64,000 bases of DNA from Bacillota bacterium (GTDB lineage Bacteria > Bacillota > Clostridia > DSM-8532), in NCBI GenBank assembly GCA_023415205.1, contig JAEZLR010000029.1, positions 62,001 to 126,000 of the forward strand, written 5' to 3'. The notes under the pieces are model-generated. The model did no database searches. It saw only the letters and a program-made list of their open reading frames with translations, and had not been told where the DNA came from. Position 1 is the stretch's first letter; each line of letters begins with the position of its first letter. A program made the translations under genes and the position numbers. This document shows, piece after piece, positions 50,335-58,451 of this stretch.

Positions 50335-52359
50335 TTAAAATTGTGAAAGCTGTTTATAAAAAGCAGATATGCTTTCCATTCCCGAAACAATCATGGGGAT
50401 CGTCAAATACAGTACCATGAGGGAGTAGATGGGAAGAAAGCCAATCATGTTGCCCAGATTTTTTCTTTTTTCCACAATCCGCTCATTACTCTCCCTCCTT
50501 GATTCACTGCTAAAGGCCATTTCATTTTCCAACTCCTCAAACGCCCTGGCCACTCCCAAATCCTCACAGGCAAGCTGAAGGTTCTCCACAAGGCTGATAA
50601 AAGGTGGAAAACCCACATCATTTTTTAGTTCCTCCAATGCCTGGGACTGTCCTGAGCTGAAGTTTGACAGGCATCTTTGCAGCGGCTCCTTAAAATGCAT
50701 CGAAAAGGTTTCCATCCATTCTAAAATCTCCTCCACATGGACACGATTCATGTGCATGAGCATGAGGATAATGGTTTGGAACTGGGAGATTTCTTCCTCC
50801 ATATCAATCCTTCTGACCTTGGCCATAAAGGCCAGACTCCACAACGGAATGGAATAGCCCGCCATAAACAGAAGAAAACAGATGAGGAGCTGCCACCACC
50901 AGAAGATATTGGACTTTAATTTTTCAAGCTTTTCATGAATTCTGAGCACTGAGGCCTTGGTTTCTTTTTCATCCATGGTGCCTGCAATTTCTTTTAAAAT
51001 CTCCTCTTCACTGGCATTTAACCCTAGCTTTTCAATAATCATTCGATCCGAATCGGCAATGACCTGAAGCTTCTGATACTCTTTTTCCGAAAGCCTTCCC
51101 CCTAGGTAGCCCTGAGGCATTTGAGGCAAATGCAATACAGTATATCGGGTATAGGCATTAAGGCCCAGAATCAGACCCAGCCCCAGAAAGAAACAGGCCA
51201 CACCATAGACAAGTTGTCGTGTGCATAGGGTATAGCAGTTAAGGGGAGCCATGGCGTTCTTGATAAGCTGTGTAAGCCTATCATTTTCACGGGTATATAC
51301 GGGGGGAACCAAACGGTCCACCAACCTGTAAAGCCCCTTGGAATAAAGCTTCTGCTCAAACGTTTTGTCGACAAATCCCGTTTTCCCGCCCTTTTCGAAC
51401 CTTTGCAGCCTTCTTAAGGTCATATAGGCGACAATGGTGATAATAAGGGTACTGATACCCAGAATAATACCCCACTTGCTTGAATAGAAGGTCTCCAAAG
51501 GAGTAAAGCTCTGGGTTGCCCAATTTTTCATGGGTTTTAAACAAAACAAAGGAATAAGGGCAATAAAATTTAGGCTCTTTAAGGCATATTTGAGCTTTTC
51601 TCGTTTATAAAGCTCCGCTTTGATTTCATTTCCTAGGTAGGCCATGCACCTCACAAAGACCGACCCACCCCTGACCTGTGTGTCCCCGTATTCCTTGGTG
51701 ATATAAAGGATCCCGGCCAACATCTTCAGATACTTGTTCGGTGCTGTTTCATAATATCGTTCAAGCTCGGTCTCCATATCCGAGGCCGTCAATATATCAT
51801 TGATTCGTTCTGCTTGGGTATAAATCTCAAAGCTCCCTTTTTGATTAAGCATGCTGCAGGCCTCATAGTTGGCATCCTCTACAGATTTCTGCTCATAGTA
51901 CTTATGACGCAGAAGCTCAAGGTAATGAACCTGCTGCTTAAGAAGCCTGGTTTGAAGGTTATGTATAAAGATTTCAACAGCGGTATCCCCAATGAAGGAT
52001 AATAGGCCGGCAAAGAGGATAAAAAGGAAGATATCCCGGGTGATGAGCCAAAAAGCTAATAATAACCCCATAAAAATCAATATTGTTATTATCAGTAAGG
52101 TCACCGCTCTTTTACGTAAAACCTTTTCGTCGGAGTCGGTGTACACCTCCAGCCTTTTGCGTACACTCAAAAGAAAACCCCTAAGAAAAGGAAGGGCCAT
52201 GATCCTTGAATAGAGGCGGATGTAGAAGGATGACTGGATGGAATTGCCTTCCTTGAGGTTTCTTGCGGCTGACTGTTTTTTTGTCAGCCTTAAGGCGAAA
52301 AGGGCGATGCCGATAGCGAGCACCAGGCAACCTATTCCGATCCATCCATAAATCTTCAT
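50335..52359 (-). CDS. Fused TadB/TadC-type inner membrane platform protein
   Basis: A 674-residue protein with two halves, each resembling a type II secretion F-like domain. Membrane helices are near 4-22, 88-130, 270-325, 385-405, 484-508 and 640-660. The first half has a cytoplasmic helical domain around 140-260 (LELLRHKYYEQKSVEDANYEACSMLN); the second, around 520-630, carries the classic EEISQFQTIILMLMHMNRVHVEEILEWMETFS...PFISLVENLQLACEDLGV. TadB and TadC are usually two genes; here they are one frame. The start overlaps the cpaF stop region (TAAATG), indicating coupling. Confidence 0.82.
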   Translation of the reverse strand: MKIYGWIGIGCLVLAIGIALFALRLTKKQSAARNLKEGNSIQSSFYIRLYSRIMALPFLRGFLLSVRKRLEVYTDSDEKVLRKRAVTLLIITILIFMGLLLAFWLITRDIFLFILFAGLLSFIGDTAVEIFIHNLQTRLLKQQVHYLELLRHKYYEQKSVEDANYEACSMLNQKGSFEIYTQAERINDILTASDMETELERYYETAPNKYLKMLAGILYITKEYGDTQVRGGSVFVRCMAYLGNEIKAELYKREKLKYALKSLNFIALIPLFCLKPMKNWATQSFTPLETFYSSKWGIILGISTLIITIVAYMTLRRLQRFEKGGKTGFVDKTFEQKLYSKGLYRLVDRLVPPVYTRENDRLTQLIKNAMAPLNCYTLCTRQLVYGVACFFLGLGLILGLNAYTRYTVLHLPQMPQGYLGGRLSEKEYQKLQVIADSDRMIIEKLGLNASEEEILKEIAGTMDEKETKASVLRIHEKLEKLKSNIFWWWQLLICFLLFMAGYSIPLWSLAFMAKVRRIDMEEEISQFQTIILMLMHMNRVHVEEILEWMETFSMHFKEPLQRCLSNFSSGQSQALEELKNDVGFPPFISLVENLQLACEDLGVARAFEELENEMAFSSESRRESNERIVEKRKNLGNMIGFLPIYSLMVLYLTIPMIVSGMESISAFYKQLSQF

Positions 52360-54222
52360 TTACACCACCTGCCTTCCAAAGAATTTTTCCAGATAGGCAT
52401 CGAAGGCTTCTGCGTCCGTGGCCGTCATAGCCTGCCTCATTTTTCGTACCCGGTCTGGGCTGATGGGATTGACCGCCACATAGGCTCCCTCCCTGAATTC
52501 AATGATATTCCGGGTCTCAAAGGTTTTGCGGTCAGTCACTCTTCTGAAGTACTCCGTAGAGGTCTCCATAAAGGAAGCGGCCTTCATCCCCAGGGTATCC
52601 TTCTCCAAATAATCCTGGGGGTAGGGAAGATCGGGAGCCTCAACAATCTCAGTAATTCTTTCAATAAAGCGCTTGCCCCGATAATCCCTTGTCAGGTGGA
52701 TATCAAAATCCAGCACCGAGACAACCTGCTGTTCGGCAATTTTCTCATTGTTAAACATCTCACACTTCAACAGAGAATTTCGTAACGAGAAAATAAGATC
52801 CCTTGTTGTCTTGGCATGGTGGGTAAAGAGCGTAAAAAGAGAGGCAACCTGAGCCATCTGTATCATCCACGCCGCTACGGGGTCGGTGGCCACCTCCCCT
52901 AGAATATTCACACTACCGTCCGTTTTTTTCTGGATATCCAGCCCTTGTTGACCTGATATGTTTTCCGTCTCCTTGAAGGTTAGAATATTCCGATGGGGAT
53001 ATAGGCTTCTGAGGTTTAATTCAAAGGCCATCTCCTGAATTCTCAGGGTCAGGGATGCATAGATATGCCCGATCATGGCCATGAGCAGGGTGGTTTTTCC
53101 GCTCCCCTGCTGGCCTGTAACCGCGGTAATCATCCCCCCCTTAGCCAGAAACTTAATGAGACTCACAGGCACCTCTGCCTGTGGATCTTGAATCAGTGCC
53201 TCAAGGGTGACATTCTTGATGTGAAACTTTCTAACGAAGAAAGCCCAGGACTCCGAGAAGGGTGGCCGAACAACCAGAATACGGCTCCCATCCTTCATCT
53301 CATTGACCCTGTATCCCGTATTCTCAGAAAGCTGACCGCCTCGATTGTAGCGATAAATGATCTGACAGACTCTTCTGAGTTCTTGCTCGTTATCGAAACC
53401 TAGAAAATCCAGTTTAAGGGATTTTCCTTTATAAAAAATCCATACACTTTCATAGTTTCTTTCCAAGCGCTTGACCTTTTCCTGAGCCCCCTGAGGAAAA
53501 TCAGCAATAAAGTCATGGGTGATACCCGATACTCCCCCAGACACACCATCAATATTCATATCCCTTATCTCATCAATCACGCCCAAGCCCTTATAGCGTT
53601 CGTAGACAATCTGGGTAATGATCTCCAATCGATCCTCCTTGGACAGGATCAAGCCTTCCTTTTCATAAATGGAATTAACCTCTTCCGCTTTAATAATAAA
53701 GGCTTCCTCGTCCCCAGACACCGGTTTAAGATCATCCAGGTGATAGGTGTTCATAAGATAAGTTAAGGCATCAAAGCCATGCTCTTTCTTGAGCATATGT
53801 AGCAAAATGGCAAACTTGTCTTTTGTGGCTAATAGATAGGGATTATTAAAGGGAATGATACTGTTGATGCGGTCGTTTGGGATATAGGAAAGGAGAATAT
53901 CATAAATAAAAGCTTTTACAAACTGCTTATCCTCAATGGAGCCATGCATACAGCTCTTTAACGCTTTTTTTAGCTCGGCACGCTTGTTGGCCTGCTTTTT
54001 AAACTCCACCTCATTAAGGCCCAATTCGTATAGATTGGTTCGGGTAATGGCATTAATGCACTCTTTGACGTGTTCTATGAGCGCAGGAACTGTATACCTC
54101 TGGGGATCTTCCTCCTGCTCCATACTTGTCTGATATCTTCTGCCCCTGAGGAAAAAATAGAAGAAGGTCATCAGGGCCAATATGATGATAAGGATAATAA
54201 GGATATTCAATACATCCGGCAC
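52360..54222 (-). CDS. CpaF/TadA-type secretion ATPase with N-terminal membrane anchor
   Basis: A 620-residue secretion ATPase. Residues about 5-26 are a membrane helix, unusual for CpaF, which is normally soluble. Residues about 200-340 form the N-terminal domain, then Walker A GQQGSGKTT (370-378), an Asp-box region, Walker B ILGE (440-443) and a His box FTHHAKTTRDL (466-476). It powers assembly of Tad-type pili or secretion. The start is GTG, overlapping the end of the TadZ-like gene. It is 150-200 residues longer than typical CpaF because of the N-terminal extension. Confidence 0.9.
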   Translation of the reverse strand: MPDVLNILIILIIILALMTFFYFFLRGRRYQTSMEQEEDPQRYTVPALIEHVKECINAITRTNLYELGLNEVEFKKQANKRAELKKALKSCMHGSIEDKQFVKAFIYDILLSYIPNDRINSIIPFNNPYLLATKDKFAILLHMLKKEHGFDALTYLMNTYHLDDLKPVSGDEEAFIIKAEEVNSIYEKEGLILSKEDRLEIITQIVYERYKGLGVIDEIRDMNIDGVSGGVSGITHDFIADFPQGAQEKVKRLERNYESVWIFYKGKSLKLDFLGFDNEQELRRVCQIIYRYNRGGQLSENTGYRVNEMKDGSRILVVRPPFSESWAFFVRKFHIKNVTLEALIQDPQAEVPVSLIKFLAKGGMITAVTGQQGSGKTTLLMAMIGHIYASLTLRIQEMAFELNLRSLYPHRNILTFKETENISGQQGLDIQKKTDGSVNILGEVATDPVAAWMIQMAQVASLFTLFTHHAKTTRDLIFSLRNSLLKCEMFNNEKIAEQQVVSVLDFDIHLTRDYRGKRFIERITEIVEAPDLPYPQDYLEKDTLGMKAASFMETSTEYFRRVTDRKTFETRNIIEFREGAYVAVNPISPDRVRKMRQAMTATDAEAFDAYLEKFFGRQVV

Positions 54223-55026
54223 TTAATCAGCACACCCCTCAAGAACGAAGTCACATAATTGGCCCAGAGAAGTCAGGAAATCTCGCTCCTCCCCCTCCCT
54301 GGCATTTTGATAATAGGCTACAAAATCAAAAACCCTGCCCTGATTAAGGGCATCAGCAAAGCGCACATTATTGGGCAGAACAAATAGGGACTTGGGGTTC
54401 ATCCGATAGCTCCGGGCAAGATTTCCCTTGGTTGCCGAAGCCTGCTTTTCATAACGTGAAAGAACATAGGCACAACGCTTCTCTTTGATAAAGCTATTGT
54501 TCTCGGTAAGCCTTTGAAAATCATCCAAAAGGAAACGATTCTGATTGAGGCAAAAGACAATAATGTCCGATCCTTCCAGTATGCTCCGGCTTAGAGCCTC
54601 AGTCAGCCCACTGTGCACATCCAGAAGGACGACGTCATAAAATCTCCGGGCACACTCGAAGATATTCAATAAAAGGGCCTTATCCTCTTCACCGGGCTGC
54701 TCTTTCTTGTAGGTGCCCAAAAGGATATCCAGCCGGTGGTTTTTAAGAAGGGAGTAGGTATAGTCCGTTATCATTTCGGGCTTCAACCGGCCATTACGTA
54801 TAAGCCGTATAAGGGCATCCATTCCTTGATTGTTCAGGCCGGGCAGGTTCTGCTCAAATTGCCCGGTCTGCTTGAAAAAATAACCTTCCAGGGCGCTCCG
54901 CTCATAATGGTTATGAGCGACCAGAGTTTTATAGGCTGTCTTCTGAGCGATCATGGAGGCTAGCGCAGCAGTGGTTGCGCTGGTGGCGGCCTGACCATGC
55001 ATGTTGGACCAAAGAGCAATCTGCAT
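54223..55026 (-). CDS. TadZ/CpaE-like MinD-family protein with degenerate P-loop
   Basis: A 267-residue MinD/ParA-fold protein. The phosphate-loop region reads WSNMHGQAATSATTAALAS (6-24), lacking the KGGVGKT lysines of active deviant Walker proteins, while the DVVLLDVHSGLTEALSRSIL strand and DIIVFCLNQNRF segment keep the fold. TadZ proteins position Tad machines in the cell; loss of lysines suggests that ATP binding is altered or absent. It is coupled to the preceding MinD-like gene with 1 nt between stop and ATG. Confidence 0.83.
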   Translation of the reverse strand: MQIALWSNMHGQAATSATTAALASMIAQKTAYKTLVAHNHYERSALEGYFFKQTGQFEQNLPGLNNQGMDALIRLIRNGRLKPEMITDYTYSLLKNHRLDILLGTYKKEQPGEEDKALLLNIFECARRFYDVVLLDVHSGLTEALSRSILEGSDIIVFCLNQNRFLLDDFQRLTENNSFIKEKRCAYVLSRYEKQASATKGNLARSYRMNPKSLFVLPNNVRFADALNQGRVFDFVAYYQNAREGEERDFLTSLGQLCDFVLEGCAD

Positions 55027-55027
55027 G

Positions 55028-55672
55028 CTATTTCATCCTTTCAGCCTTTTTGATAAGGCTTTTAACCAGTTTGGGTTCAAGGTTGAAAAGGCTTTGTATC
55101 TGATCAAAAAGCACCAGTTTATAATTAGGGGTGAGGGCTTTGATAAGGAGCCTGTCTGAGAACTGGGTCTCCAGCATAACCACTCGGTTAGGCTCTTCAA
55201 AATACAGAGGATGGGCCTGGGACAGCTTAGTGAAGCTTGGAACACTTCTTTCCCAGAAGAGATCCAGGTACTTTTTATTGGCTTTGCAGTATTCCATCAG
55301 GTTGAGGTAGATCACTTTGATCTCCAAAGAAGGATGGACCCATGAAAAGGCCCCCGCCAGCCTCACACACTCCTCTAGTTGCCGACGTGATGGCTCACAA
55401 AGCGCCACGGCGTGAAAGCCTTCGGGTAGGGGGAGATAATCCTCCAGATCAATAAGATTATAGGAATCTTCCCCCAAATCCAGGGTATTCTCCTTGGAAA
55501 AGTGATGCATTTCAACACCGCAATAATCATAAACGGGGTCGGATATCTCACAGAAGTTATAGGGCTCTGCGGAATAGACTACTGTTTTTTTGTAGGCTGT
55601 AAGGATTTTAGCCATGGACAGAATAAAAAAGCGCTTATCGTCTGTGCTTGACCCTAAAAAAGCAATATTCAT
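55028..55672 (-). CDS. Second MinD-like P-loop-derived protein, function unknown
   Basis: A 214-residue protein with the layout of a shortened MinD/ParA domain: MNIAFLGSSTDDKRFFILSMAKILTAYKKTVVYSAE at the start, where a GSSTDDKR loop stands in for the phosphate loop, and an alternating alpha/beta pattern. It has DLEDYLPLPEGFHAVALCEPSRRQLEECVRLA later. I see no other recognised motif. It is possibly a non-catalytic partner of the TadZ-like protein it is coupled with. Confidence 0.72.
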   Translation of the reverse strand: MNIAFLGSSTDDKRFFILSMAKILTAYKKTVVYSAEPYNFCEISDPVYDYCGVEMHHFSKENTLDLGEDSYNLIDLEDYLPLPEGFHAVALCEPSRRQLEECVRLAGAFSWVHPSLEIKVIYLNLMEYCKANKKYLDLFWERSVPSFTKLSQAHPLYFEEPNRVVMLETQFSDRLLIKALTPNYKLVLFDQIQSLFNLEPKLVKSLIKKAERMK

Positions 55673-55682
55673 GCCCTACCTC

Positions 55683-56657
55683 CTATAGTCTGCCGTCCAT
55701 CTCCACGCCGATGGGTGTCTGCGCGGGGGGAGACCCCTGGGGGGATTGATCAGGAATTGATTCACTCACGGGAGGGGGCGGGGTCGAGGGGGTCACCTTT
55801 GTGGTATCCTCACCATAAATTTTGGTCAGGCCGAAGTTCTCCCTATCCTCATTGATTTTTTCCTCAAGAATCTTCCTATTTCTCATTTCAAGCTCGGTGA
55901 TAGCCTTTGCCACAATGTTGGGATTCTGAAGAATAAGATTCAGGACCTCACTGTTGGAGGGATAAGTGGTTACGGCTTCATTCTGGATATCCGGAGCCAC
56001 ATAGGGCAGGGCATAAAGGATGGCCCCATCAACAATACTTGCGTCCACAATAGCACTGGACATCCTTAAAATTTCCTCTTCATCCGCCTGAATCCACAGA
56101 ATACCTGGTTGGTTTTCTGTCGTTTTCATCAGATCAGTCACCTGCTTTTTGGATAATATAATATAGTCAAGGCCATTAGGAAACATAATACGTATGTCTA
56201 TGTACTGACGGGCCTCAAGTTTCTGCGGCAGGTTTATCACAGTATATTCCATAAGCCTTAAATCATCGGGATAATTGCCCTGATCATATAAAAGAGAATG
56301 AGTCACTGCCGTGGATGTGGTAACATCACATCGGATAACCTTTCCGATTGCCTGTCCAAGATCAACAACAGCATCGTCGGGGATATATATCCGTTGGATC
56401 TCCGCAGGGGCCAGATCACTGTCTGCGAGAACAGTTCCAGACTTCAAAGGTTTTGAAGCCACATAAACAACCCCCGTTGGATGAGCCTGAAGGTAGGTCT
56501 CTATGGCCTTGGCCTCAATATCTGACTTTTCTGTCTGGCTCACCCCTGTGATTCTAGAGCCTAAGAAGGCATATCCCAAACCCAAGAGAGCGACGCAAAG
56601 TAAAATACCCAAAATAAAGCCCTTCAGTGTGCGATAACGCTGTGGACGAAGAATCAT
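55683..56657 (-). CDS. CpaB/RcpC-like SAF-domain protein
   Basis: A 324-residue protein with an N-terminal membrane helix (13-33), then a SAF domain (about 62-125: VYVASKPLKSGTVLADSDLAPAEIQRIYIPDDAV...IGKVIRCDVTTSTAVT), the CpaB layout. A second beta-rich part follows (about 130-215), and the tail after 290 is rich in Pro, Ser and Thr (VTPSTPPPPVSESIPDQSP), like wall-spanning linkers. CpaB proteins support the passage of Tad pili through the envelope. It follows the kinase gene by 18 nt. Confidence 0.85.
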   Translation of the reverse strand: MILRPQRYRTLKGFILGILLCVALLGLGYAFLGSRITGVSQTEKSDIEAKAIETYLQAHPTGVVYVASKPLKSGTVLADSDLAPAEIQRIYIPDDAVVDLGQAIGKVIRCDVTTSTAVTHSLLYDQGNYPDDLRLMEYTVINLPQKLEARQYIDIRIMFPNGLDYIILSKKQVTDLMKTTENQPGILWIQADEEEILRMSSAIVDASIVDGAILYALPYVAPDIQNEAVTTYPSNSEVLNLILQNPNIVAKAITELEMRNRKILEEKINEDRENFGLTKIYGEDTTKVTPSTPPPPVSESIPDQSPQGSPPAQTPIGVEMDGRL

Positions 56658-56675
56658 CTTAAATTCCTCCTGTGG

Positions 56676-58109
56676 TTATAAGCGTACCTGCTGACCGTTT
56701 AAGTCCAAGACCTGTTTCATGGCATGCCTGATCCGGCTTTCATCCTCCCCGGACAGACAGAATGGTTCACGGTGGGACGGGAACAAAACCAGCGGCTCAA
56801 CAGGTGCGAGCTGTTTAAGCGTCTGATGCTCATGCTTATGTGCCCCGTAAAGAACATATACCCAGTCATCCCGGTTGAAAGCCTCAAAGCGCTCCCTGAA
56901 AGAGAGGATGCTTTCCAGCTTCCACGGGGCATTAGGACATAGAATCATTTTAATGTCACTGTTATTAAATTCACGAACAAGCTTTTCATTCTTGAGCTCT
57001 CCTAAATCAACAAGGATAATATCCAGCCCCTTTTTGGATAACATACCTCTATCCTGGACGCCCGGAAAAAAGGTGATCCCCTCGGCTTCGAAGGCGTCTT
57101 CCCCCACGGATCTGATTTTTCCTGCCTGATGAAAGGCCTTCTTAAGGCGGTTAAGATCTCCGCTTGAATTAACCTCGGCCAACGCAGTACGATAGCCCTG
57201 TTTTTTAAAAAAAGCCGCAAGCATTAGCGCTAAGGAGGTTAGCCCGGTATGCGGTAGCACTGAAGCAAGCCCAATAACCCCTCTGAAATCTCTCTGAATT
57301 ATCCTTTGTTTGGGTTGAGTAAAAATAGTCCTGAACACCGAGGCTTTATTGAACCTCTGAAGTACGTCCCGGGCACTTTGAGGCCTTTGCTCCGGGTCAG
57401 GATGGACAAGGTCTAAGATGAGCTTAATCATTGTGGAGGAAAGCCCCAACCTTTTCAAAATGCACCCAAGAGGTGTCTTGTCCATTTTTAAGGGATGAAT
57501 GCCGGTGGCCAAATGAATCAGTGTCATTCCCAAGTTGTAGAGATCGGTTCTGGCATCGCTCTGGCCTGTACCATACTGCTCGGGTGCCGCATAGCCCTGG
57601 GTACCGATATATACCGTATCCTCGGACACACCCTCCCGGTGAAATCTTGCTGTTCCAAAGTCTATCAGCCGAAGATGCCCCTCATCATCCAGAATGAGAT
57701 TGGACGGCTTTAAGTCTCTGTAAATGACGGGAGGACTCTTTCCATGAAGATAGGATAAAACCTCCAGAAGCTCCTTAGTCCACTGGCATAGCTTCTCTTC
57801 GGGAATTCTGCCATGGGAATCCATATAGTTTAACAGGTTCATTCCCGAAATGTAGTCCATTACAATATAACAGGAGGTATCGTCCTCAATGAGATCGACA
57901 ATCCTAGGGAGCATGGGGTGGCTGAGGCTTTTGAGCAGACCAATCTCCTGAAGCTCGTACTCATACCAGGGACTGCTTCTGGATAGGGCCTTTATTGCCC
58001 AAAGATTTCTCAGAATAAGGTTTTCGGCAAGATATACGGCAGAAGTCCCCCCTTGCCCCAGGAGTTCTTTTATTCGATATCGATCTCCTATTATTTCCCC
58101 ATGTTTCAT
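56676..58109 (-). CDS. Ser/Thr protein kinase fused to a degenerate MinD/ParA-like domain
   Basis: A 477-residue cytoplasmic protein. Residues 1-260 are a complete eukaryotic-type kinase: glycine loop GQGGTSAV (18-25), K40, E54-region helix, YRDLKPSN (130-137, with Y in place of the H of HRD), DFG (150-152) and APE (175-177). From about 277 a second domain begins with GVIGLASVLPHTGLTSLALMLAAFF, the pattern of a deviant P-loop as in MinD/TadZ proteins, but with TGLTS in place of KGGVGKTT. There is no membrane helix or PASTA domain, unlike PknB. It is the first gene of the Tad-like operon and probably phosphorylates machine components, which is inference. Confidence 0.87.
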   Translation of the reverse strand: MKHGEIIGDRYRIKELLGQGGTSAVYLAENLILRNLWAIKALSRSSPWYEYELQEIGLLKSLSHPMLPRIVDLIEDDTSCYIVMDYISGMNLLNYMDSHGRIPEEKLCQWTKELLEVLSYLHGKSPPVIYRDLKPSNLILDDEGHLRLIDFGTARFHREGVSEDTVYIGTQGYAAPEQYGTGQSDARTDLYNLGMTLIHLATGIHPLKMDKTPLGCILKRLGLSSTMIKLILDLVHPDPEQRPQSARDVLQRFNKASVFRTIFTQPKQRIIQRDFRGVIGLASVLPHTGLTSLALMLAAFFKKQGYRTALAEVNSSGDLNRLKKAFHQAGKIRSVGEDAFEAEGITFFPGVQDRGMLSKKGLDIILVDLGELKNEKLVREFNNSDIKMILCPNAPWKLESILSFRERFEAFNRDDWVYVLYGAHKHEHQTLKQLAPVEPLVLFPSHREPFCLSGEDESRIRHAMKQVLDLNGQQVRL

Positions 58110-58145
58110 ATTTCCTCATTGTCCAACAATTATTTACATTTTATA

Positions 58146-58174
58146 ATTGTATCAGCAAATTTTGTGAGAATCAA
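58146..58174 (-). promoter_or_regulatory. Promoter of the Tad-like operon
   Basis: The minus strand shows TTGATT (complement of 58169-58174), 17 nt, then TACAAT (complement of 58146-58151). Both are 5 of 6 to the vegetative consensus at optimal spacing, about 40 nt upstream of the kinase ATG, which has GAGGAAAT before it. No other promoter of this quality was seen within the operon. Confidence 0.7.
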
Positions 58175-58222
58175 GTTTCATTTAGTATATTTTTCTAATA
58201 TTTATTAATTATGTTACTAAAA

Positions 58223-58252
58223 TAGCCGGATGCTTTTTCTCGCATCCGGCTA
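58223..58252 (-). terminator. Terminator hairpin, identical to that at 60362-60390
   Basis: TAGCCGGATGC pairs perfectly with GCATCCGGCTA around TTTTTCTC. The minus-strand continuation is ATTTTAGTAAC, a weak T run. It lies 200 nt past the Kelch gene stop and shares a 29-base identical core with the hairpin on the other side of that gene. Confidence 0.7.
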
Positions 58253-58451
58253 CTTTAGTCCTATACACTTCCCATTACTTGGGCGTATTCAGTACTCCGC
58301 CAGTTAGATTGTGCCTATGCCGGGCGTACCTAAAAGGATTGGTTCTGGTTGAATTCTGAACTCATTCCTTTGTAGTTGCCTGATTAGTCCAACAATTGGG
58401 GTGTTGAACAATATATAGGCAACTTCTTTATTCATTATCTGAAGAGAAATA
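58253..58451. other. Gene-free 3' flank of the Kelch gene with an inverted repeat
   Basis: AGTTGCCT at 58374-58381 pairs with AGGCAACT at 58417-58424, enclosing an inner CAACA/TGTTG stem. Near 58301-58331 the sequence GTTAGATT...GCCGGGCGTACC resembles a T-arm and acceptor end of the tRNA-Arg at 26740-26816 (shared CGGGCGTACC), but no cloverleaf can be drawn. Confidence 0.45.
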
